From the NCBI GenBank assembly GCA_024401355.1, contig JAKSLF010000009.1, positions 27,814 to 91,813 of the forward strand: a stretch of 64,000 bases of DNA, read 5' to 3'. Numbering within the stretch: the stretch's first letter is position 1; the number at the start of each line of letters is the position of its first letter. Made by a program: the position numbers and the translations under genes. The notes beneath the pieces are model-generated. The model had not been told where the DNA came from and ran no database searches. It was given only the letters and a program-made list of their open reading frames with translations. Source of the stretch: Bacteroidales bacterium (GTDB taxonomy: Bacteria; Bacteroidota; Bacteroidia; Bacteroidales; Marinilabiliaceae). Shown here piece by piece: positions 44,932 through 53,251 of this stretch.

Positions 44932-47799
44932 ATGAGTAAAATGAAATATATTAAATATAGATCACTATTTGCGGCTTTTATGGCTGCAAATGCGACGATG
45001 GCTGTCGCTCAGGAGTCTGAAGCCGTTTCAGATAGCCTTGGCGTTATGCCTCAGAAGACGGTGCAGCTTGCTTTCCGCGATGCTTCTGAATCTGAGGTCA
45101 TGGTTGGCGTTTCGTCTGTAGATGTGGAAGACCTTCTTACAAAGAACTACTTCACATATTCTCGTGACAACTTGCAGGCATATCTCGCTGGTTGGAATGG
45201 AAACATTTGGGGTCACGATTCATACCTCGTTCTCATTGATGGTGTAAAGCGTGATATTGACAATGTCAAGCCAGATGAAATTGCATCTATCTCACTTTTG
45301 AAGGGTGCTAATGCAGTTGCTCTCTATGGTAGCCATGCTGCTAAGGGTGTAATACTTATTTCAACAAAGCGTGGTGTAGAGCAGGATTTGAAGATTGATG
45401 TTCGTGCTAATACTGGTTTTGCGGTGGCTAAGTCATTCCCTGAATATCTTGGTTCTGCTGAATATATGTATTACTACAATCAGGCATGTAACAACCAGGG
45501 CGAAGATCCTATCTATAGCCATGAAGAGATATTCAACTATGCATCAGGCAAAAACCCTTACCGTTATCCTGATGTTGACTTGTATTCTTCTGACTACATG
45601 AAGAAGGCTTATAACCGTTCAGATGTTACAGCAGAGATTATCGGTGGTAATCAGCGTGCCCGTTATTATACGAACATCAGCTATTATCGTCAGGGTACTC
45701 TTCTCGACTTCGGTTCTGAGAAGAAGGGTTATGAGGACCGTTTCAATGTACGCAGTAATGTAGATGTTGATATCACAGACTATATCAGTGCTCGCGTAGA
45801 TGCCAATGTGTCTTTCAAGAACGCAAAGGGACATCGTGCATACGAGATTGAGAAGGACAATTGGATTACATACTACCAGTGGGCTGAGAGACTTCGTCCT
45901 AATCGTGTAGTCCCTTTGGTCCCTATCAAGCTTGTCGATTCTAATTCTGACGACGCTCAGGCTATTATCGCTAACATGAGTAACACCGTAGATGGATGTT
46001 TCCTTGGTGGTACGCAGACCGATAAGGCAAACCCTATTGCCAATGTTTATGCTGCTGGTACCAATCAGGGTGTGTTCCGTCAGTTCCAGTTCGATACAGG
46101 TTTGAACTTCGATCTTTCTCCACTTACTGAAGGACTTTCATTTGATACTCAGTTCGCTCTTGACTACAAGACTTCTTATGATATCGTTTACGAAGAGAAG
46201 TATGCTATTTACGAGCCTATTTGGTCAAACTTCAATGGTAAGGAAGTTATTGTAGGTCTTGAGAACTATGAGACAAAAGACGTTCACACTGGTACTCAGA
46301 ACATCTACAACACTAAGAGTGACATGGTTATCGCTTTCAACGCTCATTTCAATTATGACCGCAAGTTTGATGATCATACATTTGGTGCTGTTGTTGCAGT
46401 AGATGGTTTCCAGAACCGTGTTCCTGGTAAGTATCACTCAGATAGTGATGCAAACCTTGGCTTCAATGTCCGTTATGATTTTGCAAAGCGTTATTTCCTT
46501 GATTTTAATGCTGCAGTAACTCACTCGGCTAAGTTGCCAAAAGAAACTCGTAATGGTTTTGCTCCATCTGTTACAGTAGGTTGGAATGCTGCTAACGAAT
46601 CATTCCTTGATGGTTCAATCTTTGACGATTTGACTATTAGTGCAAGTGCCAGCAAGCTTAATACAGATGAAGCTATAGATGGTTATACTCTTTACGTAGG
46701 TTCGTATTCAGAGACTGAAGGCGCATGGTGGGGATGGTCAGGCAACGAGTCAATCCAGTCTGTAGTGTCTACACGTGGTGAAAACCCTAGCCTTGACTTT
46801 ATCAAGCGTAAGGAGATGTCTCTTGGTTTGCATGCTGCACTCTTGAATAGAATGATTACTTTCAATGCTTCGTTGTTTAGAACATCAATGGAGGGTATGA
46901 TTATACAGACAGACAATATCATGCCATCATACATGCAGGCATGGATTAATTCTGATCATGCAAACTCTTCTTTCTATTCTAATATTAACTACAATGAGGA
47001 CTTGCGCAAGGGTTTTGACTTCTCTGTAAACTTCAATAAGAAGATTAAGGAGGTAGGTCTCTCAATTGGTGTTAATGGCATGTACGTAACCAATGAGGCT
47101 CAGAAGCGTGATGATACTCAGTATAGTGAAGATTATCAGAAACGTCAGGGTAAATACCTTGATGGTCTTTGGGGATATGAATGTCTTGGTTTCTTCACAA
47201 GTGATGCTGATGTAGCTAGCCATGCTGATCAGAAATCATTCGGTGGTACTCCTAAGGCTGGTGATTTGAAGTATAAGGACCAGAATGGTGACAACAAGAT
47301 TGACCAGTTTGACCAGATTGAACTCGGACATCAGTATAGCCCAATGACTCTTGGCTTCAACATCACTGCCAAATATGCTAATTTCACACTCTTTGTAGGC
47401 GGAAATGGTGAGTTCGGTGGTCTCGGTACAAAGAACAATTCATACTACTGTCCACAGACTACTGAAAAGTACTCTTCTGCAGTACGTGATGCTTGGACAG
47501 AAAGAACAGCTTCAAGTGCAAAGTATCCACGTCTTACTACAGGGTCGCAGGCTAACAACCGTGCAGTATCTGACTTCTGGACATTCAAGAAGAACCAGAT
47601 TAACCTTTCTAAGGTTCAGTTGACATACGATTTTGCTTCATCGGTATTCGAAGGCAACAAGGTATTCAGCGGTCTTTCGGTATATGTTAGCGGTAGCGAC
47701 TTGCTCAAGATATCAAAGGAGCGTGAGCACATGGAGTTGAACATAGGTTCGGCACCACAGACAAGATTCTTCAATCTTGGTGCAAAGGTTTCTTTCTAA
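44932..47799 (+). CDS. xusC: Second SusC-family transporter, without the N-terminal regulatory domain (XusC-like)
   Basis: This 955-residue TonB-dependent receptor starts with a signal peptide (MAVAQ, ~27), a short leader and then the plug (YLVLIDGVKRDIDNVKPDEI, LLKGANAVALYGSHAAKGVILI). The barrel ends FFNLGAKVSF. The carboxypeptidase-like domain seen in the first SusC is absent. The ~105-residue difference in length matches that loss, so it is not a truncation of the barrel. It pairs with the SusD gene 18 bp downstream. It is probably equivalent to xusC of P. bryantii. Confidence 0.9.
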   Translation: MSKMKYIKYRSLFAAFMAANATMAVAQESEAVSDSLGVMPQKTVQLAFRDASESEVMVGVSSVDVEDLLTKNYFTYSRDNLQAYLAGWNGNIWGHDSYLVLIDGVKRDIDNVKPDEIASISLLKGANAVALYGSHAAKGVILISTKRGVEQDLKIDVRANTGFAVAKSFPEYLGSAEYMYYYNQACNNQGEDPIYSHEEIFNYASGKNPYRYPDVDLYSSDYMKKAYNRSDVTAEIIGGNQRARYYTNISYYRQGTLLDFGSEKKGYEDRFNVRSNVDVDITDYISARVDANVSFKNAKGHRAYEIEKDNWITYYQWAERLRPNRVVPLVPIKLVDSNSDDAQAIIANMSNTVDGCFLGGTQTDKANPIANVYAAGTNQGVFRQFQFDTGLNFDLSPLTEGLSFDTQFALDYKTSYDIVYEEKYAIYEPIWSNFNGKEVIVGLENYETKDVHTGTQNIYNTKSDMVIAFNAHFNYDRKFDDHTFGAVVAVDGFQNRVPGKYHSDSDANLGFNVRYDFAKRYFLDFNAAVTHSAKLPKETRNGFAPSVTVGWNAANESFLDGSIFDDLTISASASKLNTDEAIDGYTLYVGSYSETEGAWWGWSGNESIQSVVSTRGENPSLDFIKRKEMSLGLHAALLNRMITFNASLFRTSMEGMIIQTDNIMPSYMQAWINSDHANSSFYSNINYNEDLRKGFDFSVNFNKKIKEVGLSIGVNGMYVTNEAQKRDDTQYSEDYQKRQGKYLDGLWGYECLGFFTSDADVASHADQKSFGGTPKAGDLKYKDQNGDNKIDQFDQIELGHQYSPMTLGFNITAKYANFTLFVGGNGEFGGLGTKNNSYYCPQTTEKYSSAVRDAWTERTASSAKYPRLTTGSQANNRAVSDFWTFKKNQINLSKVQLTYDFASSVFEGNKVFSGLSVYVSGSDLLKISKEREHMELNIGSAPQTRFFNLGAKVSF

Positions 47800-47817
47800 T
47801 TTAATTGAATAGAAAAG

Positions 47818-49611
47818 ATGAAAAGTAGATATTTTATATTGGCTGCAACATTAGGAGTGGCGATGGCATCTTGCGACGACGTTATTGACGCAAGTGTTGA
47901 GAACACTAATGATGTGTCAACAATGTATACTCATCCTGCGTATGCACAGAAATTGTTCGGTAATGCGTATGCTTTGATTCCGACTGAAGGTACACCTAAT
48001 TCGGATCTTGCTACAGATGACTTGTTGTCGAATGATGCATCTAATGACTGGAGAGTAATTTCAACAGGTGGCTGGGCAAGTACAAAGAACCCTGTGTCAA
48101 GTTGGAGAAACTGCTATCATGCAATCCAGTATCTGAATACGACTCTCGAGAACATCGACTTGGTGCCTTGGGATGCTGAAACAGTACGTAATCAGATGTA
48201 TAAGGATTTCTTCACTGCTCAGTGTAAGGCGTTGCGTGGTATGTTCCACTACCACTTGTTGAAGAATCATGCAGGTATGGTAGGTGGCCAGTTGATGGGT
48301 GTGCCTTTGCATCTCTCATCAGAGACGGCTTCTAGCAATTTTAATCAGTCTCGTGATACTTATGCAAGATGTCTCGAGCAGATTAAGGCAGACTTCGCTG
48401 ACGCAAAGGCTCTTCTCCCAGAGTCTTATCAGGATTGGACAAGTGATAGCCAGGTGCCTGAAAAGTATCGTCAGATGGCTAATGGCAGAAGCGGTATATA
48501 TGTTGCTTACAACTATGTGTTCGGCAAGTCTAATATTGGTATGATGGACTACAAGATTATTGAGGCTATTGAGGCTCAGCTCGACCTTATGGCTGCTAGT
48601 CCTGCATACAATGCTGTATCATGGGAGCAGGCTGCTAAGTCATGTGCTGCTGTGCTTAACCGTGTCGGTGGTTTGTCACATTTTGATGAGAATGGAAATG
48701 TATGGTATTGCAATGACAGAGAGATTGAGGATTTGAAGGCTTATGACAATCCTGATGAGATTCTCTGGAAGTCTGGCAAGCCATCAGCCAATAGCTCTAT
48801 AGAGCAGTCGGCATTCCCTCCAACACAGGAAGGTAATGGTGCTTGGTGTCCTACTCAGAACCTTGTTGATGCATTCCCAATGGCTAATGGATATCCTATC
48901 ACTGATGCTAAATCAGGATACAATCCTAATGACCCTTATGCTGGTCGTGACCCACGTCTCGATCTTTATATAATGGTTAATGGTAGCCAGATTGGTCCAG
49001 ATGCTGCTACAGATAAGGACCAGGTTACATACCTCGATGTTACAAGTGGTAACGATGCTATTGGTGTACAGAACGGAAAGTCAACTCGTACTGGTTACTA
49101 TATGAGAAAGCTTACTAACAAGAAGACTATTCTCGGTGCAAACAAGAACGAGATGAAACACTATACTGCTCGTATCCGTTATACTGAAATGTATCTCGAC
49201 TATGCCGAGGCTGCTAACGAGGCTTATGGTCCAACTGCCGATGGTGGTGCTGGTTGCTCTGCATACGATGTAATCAAGGCAATTCGTCATCGTGCTGGTA
49301 TCACAGGTGGTGATCAATACCTTGAAAGCATCAAGGGAGACAAGGACGCAATGCGTGAACTTATCCGTAATGAGCGTCGTCTTGAACTCTGTTTCGAGAA
49401 TAAGCGTTTCTTCGATCTTCGTCGTTGGAAGTCTGACCTCTCAGTTGCTGTAAACGGCATGAGAATTACCAAGAACGCTGACAATAGTTTGTCTTATTCT
49501 GTATTCCAGGTTGACGAATTGAAGTTTGACAGCTATATGTATTATGGTCCTATCGACTTCAGCGAAACTCAGAAGTTTAGTAACCTCCAGCAGAATGACG
49601 GCTGGCAGTAA
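47818..49611 (+). CDS. xusD: Second SusD-family glycan-binding lipoprotein (XusD-like)
   Basis: This 597-residue protein has a lipoprotein signal ending MASC (Cys19). SusD features include the QCKALRGMFHYHLLKNHAGM helix, RYTEMYLDYAEAANEAYG, and the C-terminal RNERRLELCFENKRFFDLRRWK motif. It is the lid of the second SusC transporter. Two consecutive SusCD pairs are a hallmark of Bacteroidetes xylan loci. It lies 24 bp before the glycan-binding lipoprotein gene. Confidence 0.92.
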   Translation: MKSRYFILAATLGVAMASCDDVIDASVENTNDVSTMYTHPAYAQKLFGNAYALIPTEGTPNSDLATDDLLSNDASNDWRVISTGGWASTKNPVSSWRNCYHAIQYLNTTLENIDLVPWDAETVRNQMYKDFFTAQCKALRGMFHYHLLKNHAGMVGGQLMGVPLHLSSETASSNFNQSRDTYARCLEQIKADFADAKALLPESYQDWTSDSQVPEKYRQMANGRSGIYVAYNYVFGKSNIGMMDYKIIEAIEAQLDLMAASPAYNAVSWEQAAKSCAAVLNRVGGLSHFDENGNVWYCNDREIEDLKAYDNPDEILWKSGKPSANSSIEQSAFPPTQEGNGAWCPTQNLVDAFPMANGYPITDAKSGYNPNDPYAGRDPRLDLYIMVNGSQIGPDAATDKDQVTYLDVTSGNDAIGVQNGKSTRTGYYMRKLTNKKTILGANKNEMKHYTARIRYTEMYLDYAEAANEAYGPTADGGAGCSAYDVIKAIRHRAGITGGDQYLESIKGDKDAMRELIRNERRLELCFENKRFFDLRRWKSDLSVAVNGMRITKNADNSLSYSVFQVDELKFDSYMYYGPIDFSETQKFSNLQQNDGWQ

Positions 49612-49635
49612 ACAAACAAATAAAACAAATTAGAG

Positions 49636-50727
49636 ATGAAAATCAAGAATTTATTATACACAGCAGTGTTGGCAATGCCTGCAATGGCCCTGTCATCATG
49701 CGATAATCAGGATATTGAATTCCCTGATTATGAGGACGGCGTTTCTGTGTATTTCGCTTATCAGACACCTGTGCGTACAATCGTTCTTGGAACAGATGAG
49801 TATGACACTACATTGGATAAGCAGCACAAATGCGTTATCAAGTCAACAATGGGTGGATCGTACAAAGGTAAGAGTCTCAAGGTTGATGTGAGGGTTGCTC
49901 CTGAAATTTGTGACAATGTCTATTTCGATGAGACATTTACTTCACCTGTTCAGGTTATGCCAGAGTCATATTACTCTCTTTCTAGTTCCCAGCTCGATTA
50001 CAAGGGTTCTTATACTGGCGATATTGAGGTGCAGCTTACAGATGCATTCTTCGCAGACCCAAAGTCAGTAGAGAACACTTACGTGATTCCTTTGGTTATG
50101 ACTGGCGTTCGTGGTAATGCTAAGATTAGCAGCGGTACACCTGTTGAAGATGGCGCTCAGCCAGCATTCGCTAATGCAGAGGCATGGAAGGTTCTTCCAA
50201 AGAACTATATCATGTATGCTGTCAAGTATAAGTCAAAATACGATGCTGGTTTTGTTCGTTGTGGAAACTATGCTCTCGACTCTAATCAGGCGGTTCAGCT
50301 TCCTGCCGATTCGACTGCAAAGTGGGTTGGTCATTTCGATCCTGTAACAGATGGTATTGTATGTTCTACAAAGACCAAGTCGTTGAATTCAGTGTCATAC
50401 ACTGTTGAGCACAATGTACCTTATACAGTCAACGAAGGTGGCAAGCAGGTTGTAAAGTATGAATTGTTCAAGTGTGACATGCTTTTGACTTTTGATGACT
50501 CTAATAACTGCACTGTATCTTCGCTCACTGAAGGTGTCACTATTTCCGGAAATGGAGTTTATACACCAAATGGCGCAAAGAAGGCATGGGGTGACAAGGA
50601 TCGTGATTTGATTAGTCTCTCTTATACAATTGAGACTGCAGCTCATAAGTTGACTTGTACAGAAAACCTTGTTTGGACCAACAGCGGTGTAGCAAAGGAG
50701 GAGTTTACGGCTAATTATAAACTGTAA
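49636..50727 (+). CDS. xusE: Surface glycan-binding lipoprotein (XusE-like, DUF1735/DUF4361 type)
   Basis: This 363-residue protein has a lipoprotein signal ending LSSC (Cys22). The mature part looks all-beta: an N-terminal domain typical of surface glycan-binding proteins (VYFAYQTPVRTIVLGTDEYD, ~35-160) is followed by a second domain to the C-terminus. It has no catalytic motif. Position between the second SusD and the GH10 gene is where xusE lies in P. bryantii. It probably holds xylan at the cell surface; ligand specificity is inferred from context. Confidence 0.8.
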   Translation: MKIKNLLYTAVLAMPAMALSSCDNQDIEFPDYEDGVSVYFAYQTPVRTIVLGTDEYDTTLDKQHKCVIKSTMGGSYKGKSLKVDVRVAPEICDNVYFDETFTSPVQVMPESYYSLSSSQLDYKGSYTGDIEVQLTDAFFADPKSVENTYVIPLVMTGVRGNAKISSGTPVEDGAQPAFANAEAWKVLPKNYIMYAVKYKSKYDAGFVRCGNYALDSNQAVQLPADSTAKWVGHFDPVTDGIVCSTKTKSLNSVSYTVEHNVPYTVNEGGKQVVKYELFKCDMLLTFDDSNNCTVSSLTEGVTISGNGVYTPNGAKKAWGDKDRDLISLSYTIETAAHKLTCTENLVWTNSGVAKEEFTANYKL

Positions 50728-50738
50728 AGCGAAACAAG

Positions 50739-53036
50739 ATGAAATGTAATAATATTTTATTATTGGCGGGCCTGGCAGTAATTGCCAGCGCTTGCGCCGA
50801 TGATTTCGACCAGACATTTAAGGTTGATGCTCCTGCGTCATTGCAGCAGTATGCATATCTTTCTGAATATGCTCCTCTCAAGGATTATATCAACCGTGCA
50901 AATACTGGTAATTTCAAGCTTGGTGCTGGTGTTACAGCATCTGAGTTCAATAAAAGTGGTGTTCAGTTTTCATTGGCATCGTCAAATTTTGACGAAGTTG
51001 TTGCCGGTAATGCAATGAAAATGGCTTCTTGCGTAGGTGATGATGGTACAATGGATTTCTCAACAGTTGAGGATTTCGTAGACAAAGCTAAGTCTGCTGG
51101 TTTGACTGTCTATGGCCATACTCTTGCTTGGCATTCACAGCAGGCCAACAAGTGGCTCAAGGAGACTGTCCTTGCTGACCATCCTATTGAGGGTGGCGGT
51201 AATAACATGGAAAAGTATTATGCAGAAGCTATCACAAATGGTGATTGTGAGGGCGCTGGTAACACTAACTTCGTTTGCCGTCACTATGGACAGGATGATG
51301 TGAACCCTACCTTTGATGCTGGTGCTGGTAAGGATGGTTCAAAGGGCATCAAGTTTGAGTGTACTGCAAAAGTGGCAGAGGCATGGGATAACCAGTTCTT
51401 CATCTATCTTCCTAAAGAGGTTCTGAATTCAACAGACAAGATTCATTTCAAGATGGATGTTAAGGCTGATAAGGCTGCGTCAATAGGAACTCAGGCTCAT
51501 GCTGCTCCGGGTGCATACCTCCATTGGGCATTTATTGGTAATGTTAACTTTACTACAGACTGGACAACTCATGAGTTTGAAGGTAATGTTACTGCTGATG
51601 GCGTATCGTCTATTGCACTCAACCTTAATGATTTCGCCGATGCTAATGTATATTACTTCGACAATATCTCTTGGGAGATTGAGAAGGAAAGACCTGCGGG
51701 CCCAACAAAATACATGGCAGATATCGTGGAAAATAGCGATTGTGAAGGTGCAGCAAATGCTAACTTCGTTTGCCGTCATTATGGTCAGAGCGATGTAAAT
51801 CCAACTTTCGAGGCTGGTGCTGGTAATGATGGTTCTAAAGGTATCAAGTTTGAATGTTCTGCCAAGGTTGCTGAGGCTTGGGACAATCAGTTCTTCGTTT
51901 ACGTGCCTAAGGAGGTTTTGGGAACTAAGGACAAGATTGTCTTCAAGATGGATGTCAAGGCTGATAAGCCGGCTTCAATAGGTACTCAAGCTCATGGCGC
52001 TCCTGGTTCCTATATCCATTGGGCATTCATTGGTAATGTTAACTTCACAACTGAGTGGACTACTCATGTGTTTGAAGGAAATGTTACTGCTGATGGTGTG
52101 TCTTCTGTAGCACTTAACCTTAACGATTTCGCCGATGCTAATACTTATTATTTCGATAATATTGTATGGCAGGTTGAGAAAGAAAGCAAGGGTGGCGGTC
52201 TCCCTCAGACTGAAGAAGAGATGTACGCCAATACTTATGCAGCTATGGATAGCTGGATCAAGGGTATGATGCAGGCTTGTGCCGGCAAGGTTGTCGCATG
52301 GGATGTTGTTAATGAGCCTATCTCTGGTGCTGATAACGATGGTGACGGCTACTATGACCTCCAGCATGCAAGTACTGCAAGCGAGGCTGACAAGGAGAAC
52401 TGCTTCTACTGGACAGATTATCTCGGCGATATCGACTATGTTCGTACTGCTGTAGGTTCTGCTCGCCGTCATTTCGCTGAGTTCGGCGGAAATGCATCTG
52501 AACTTAAGCTCTTCATCAACGACTATAACCTCGAGTCATGGTGGGATGGTAATAAAAAGCTCAATTCTCTTGTAAACTGGATTTCTAAGTGGGAGAACGA
52601 TACAGTCAAGATTGACGGTATCGGCACTCAGATGCACATCTCTTGCTATGAGAAACCAGAAAACCAGGCTGCTATCGAAAATTCTATCGTTAAGATGTTC
52701 GAGATAATGGCCGCAACAGGTAAGCTTTGCCGTATTTCTGAGCTCGATATGGGATATGTAGCTGCTGACAATATGTTCGCTGATCCTCTTAAGACTAGTG
52801 AACTTACTGAAGAGCAGCACAAGAAGATGGCTGAGTTCTACAAGTGGATTGTAAAGAAATATTTCGAAATAATACCTGCAGCTCAGCGCTATGGTATTAC
52901 TCAGTGGTGTTTGACAGATGCTCCAGCAAACTCTGGATGGAGAGGCGGAGAGCCTGTTGGCCTCTGGGATATTAATTACAACCGTAAGCATGTCTATGCA
53001 GGCTTCGCTGAAGGTTTGAGTGAAGCAACAAAGTAA
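50739..53036 (+). CDS. xyn10C: GH10 endo-beta-1,4-xylanase with two inserted CBM modules (Xyn10C-like)
   Basis: This 765-residue lipoprotein has its signal ending ASAC (Cys19). The GH10 barrel begins at ~40 and is interrupted after the strand YGHTLAWHSQ by two near-identical carbohydrate-binding modules (CBM4/22-like), residues 167-317 and 332-482. The barrel then resumes. The acid/base is Glu526 (DVVNEPISG) and the nucleophile is Glu668 (ISELDMGY). It would cut xylan at the cell surface into pieces for the SusCD transporters. The insertion is a known feature of Bacteroidetes surface GH10 enzymes. It is the last gene of operon 1, before a strong terminator. Confidence 0.93.
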   Translation: MKCNNILLLAGLAVIASACADDFDQTFKVDAPASLQQYAYLSEYAPLKDYINRANTGNFKLGAGVTASEFNKSGVQFSLASSNFDEVVAGNAMKMASCVGDDGTMDFSTVEDFVDKAKSAGLTVYGHTLAWHSQQANKWLKETVLADHPIEGGGNNMEKYYAEAITNGDCEGAGNTNFVCRHYGQDDVNPTFDAGAGKDGSKGIKFECTAKVAEAWDNQFFIYLPKEVLNSTDKIHFKMDVKADKAASIGTQAHAAPGAYLHWAFIGNVNFTTDWTTHEFEGNVTADGVSSIALNLNDFADANVYYFDNISWEIEKERPAGPTKYMADIVENSDCEGAANANFVCRHYGQSDVNPTFEAGAGNDGSKGIKFECSAKVAEAWDNQFFVYVPKEVLGTKDKIVFKMDVKADKPASIGTQAHGAPGSYIHWAFIGNVNFTTEWTTHVFEGNVTADGVSSVALNLNDFADANTYYFDNIVWQVEKESKGGGLPQTEEEMYANTYAAMDSWIKGMMQACAGKVVAWDVVNEPISGADNDGDGYYDLQHASTASEADKENCFYWTDYLGDIDYVRTAVGSARRHFAEFGGNASELKLFINDYNLESWWDGNKKLNSLVNWISKWENDTVKIDGIGTQMHISCYEKPENQAAIENSIVKMFEIMAATGKLCRISELDMGYVAADNMFADPLKTSELTEEQHKKMAEFYKWIVKKYFEIIPAAQRYGITQWCLTDAPANSGWRGGEPVGLWDINYNRKHVYAGFAEGLSEATK
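51237..51689 (+). repeat. CBM repeat 1 inside the GH10 gene
   Basis: This encodes residues 167-317 of the xylanase. It matches repeat 2 (51732-52184) with a period of 495 bp, through long shared stretches such as NFVCRHYGQ, SKGIKFEC and SIGTQAHAAPG. It is an in-frame module duplication, not a mobile element. Confidence 0.9.
51732..52184 (+). repeat. CBM repeat 2 inside the GH10 gene
   Basis: This encodes residues 332-482 of the xylanase, a close copy of repeat 1. Differences are mostly conservative (YLP to YVP, AHAAPGAYLHW to AHGAPGSYIHW) and at third codon positions, so the duplication is not brand new. Confidence 0.9.
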
Positions 53037-53073
53037 TAGAGGTAAATTCATATTTGTTTGTGATTCGATTGTG

Positions 53074-53113
53074 GCGCTGCAAGGCTGTGATAGCTCTTGC
53101 AGCGCATTTTTTT
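53074..53113 (+). terminator. Strong intrinsic terminator after xyn10C
   Basis: GCGCTGCAAG pairs perfectly with CTTGCAGCGC (53074-53083 with 53096-53105), then A and a run of seven T. It ends operon 1, 37 nt after the stop codon. Confidence 0.9.
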
Positions 53114-53141
53114 CCTCTTTAAGCACTAGTTTGTGCTTTGT

Positions 53142-53170
53142 TGTAACATGAACAAAGGTATATGTAACAT
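53142..53170 (+). promoter_or_regulatory. Direct repeat TGTAACAT, candidate HTCS operator
   Basis: TGTAACAT occurs at 53142-53149 and again at 53163-53170, a 21-bp period or two helical turns. The second copy ends 4 nt before the -33 of operon 2. AraC-type activators commonly bind such directly repeated half-sites next to the -33/-35. Assignment to the HTCS is inference. Confidence 0.4.
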
Positions 53171-53174
53171 ATTT

Positions 53175-53207
53175 TTGGGTCATTTTAACCATTGTTTTGT
53201 TACTTTG
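53175..53207 (+). promoter_or_regulatory. Candidate promoter of xylan operon 2
   Basis: TTG in TTTTTG (53175-53177) is followed by 22 nt and TTACTTTG (53200-53207), a near match to TAnnTTTG. It lies 44 nt upstream of the GH97 ATG. Weak match and long spacer fit a promoter that needs an activator. Confidence 0.45.
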
Positions 53208-53251
53208 TATTTAGTTATTTGATTATGAATTAAAAACCATAACCATTACTA

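Noticed and set aside
44932-47799. Second SusC gene considered as N-terminally truncated
   Set aside because: A signal peptide, plug and complete barrel are present; only the carboxypeptidase-like domain is missing, which is a normal variant of the family.
51237-52184. Direct repeat considered as a CRISPR or mobile repeat
   Set aside because: Only two copies of ~450 bp are present, in frame, and they encode tandem CBM domains.
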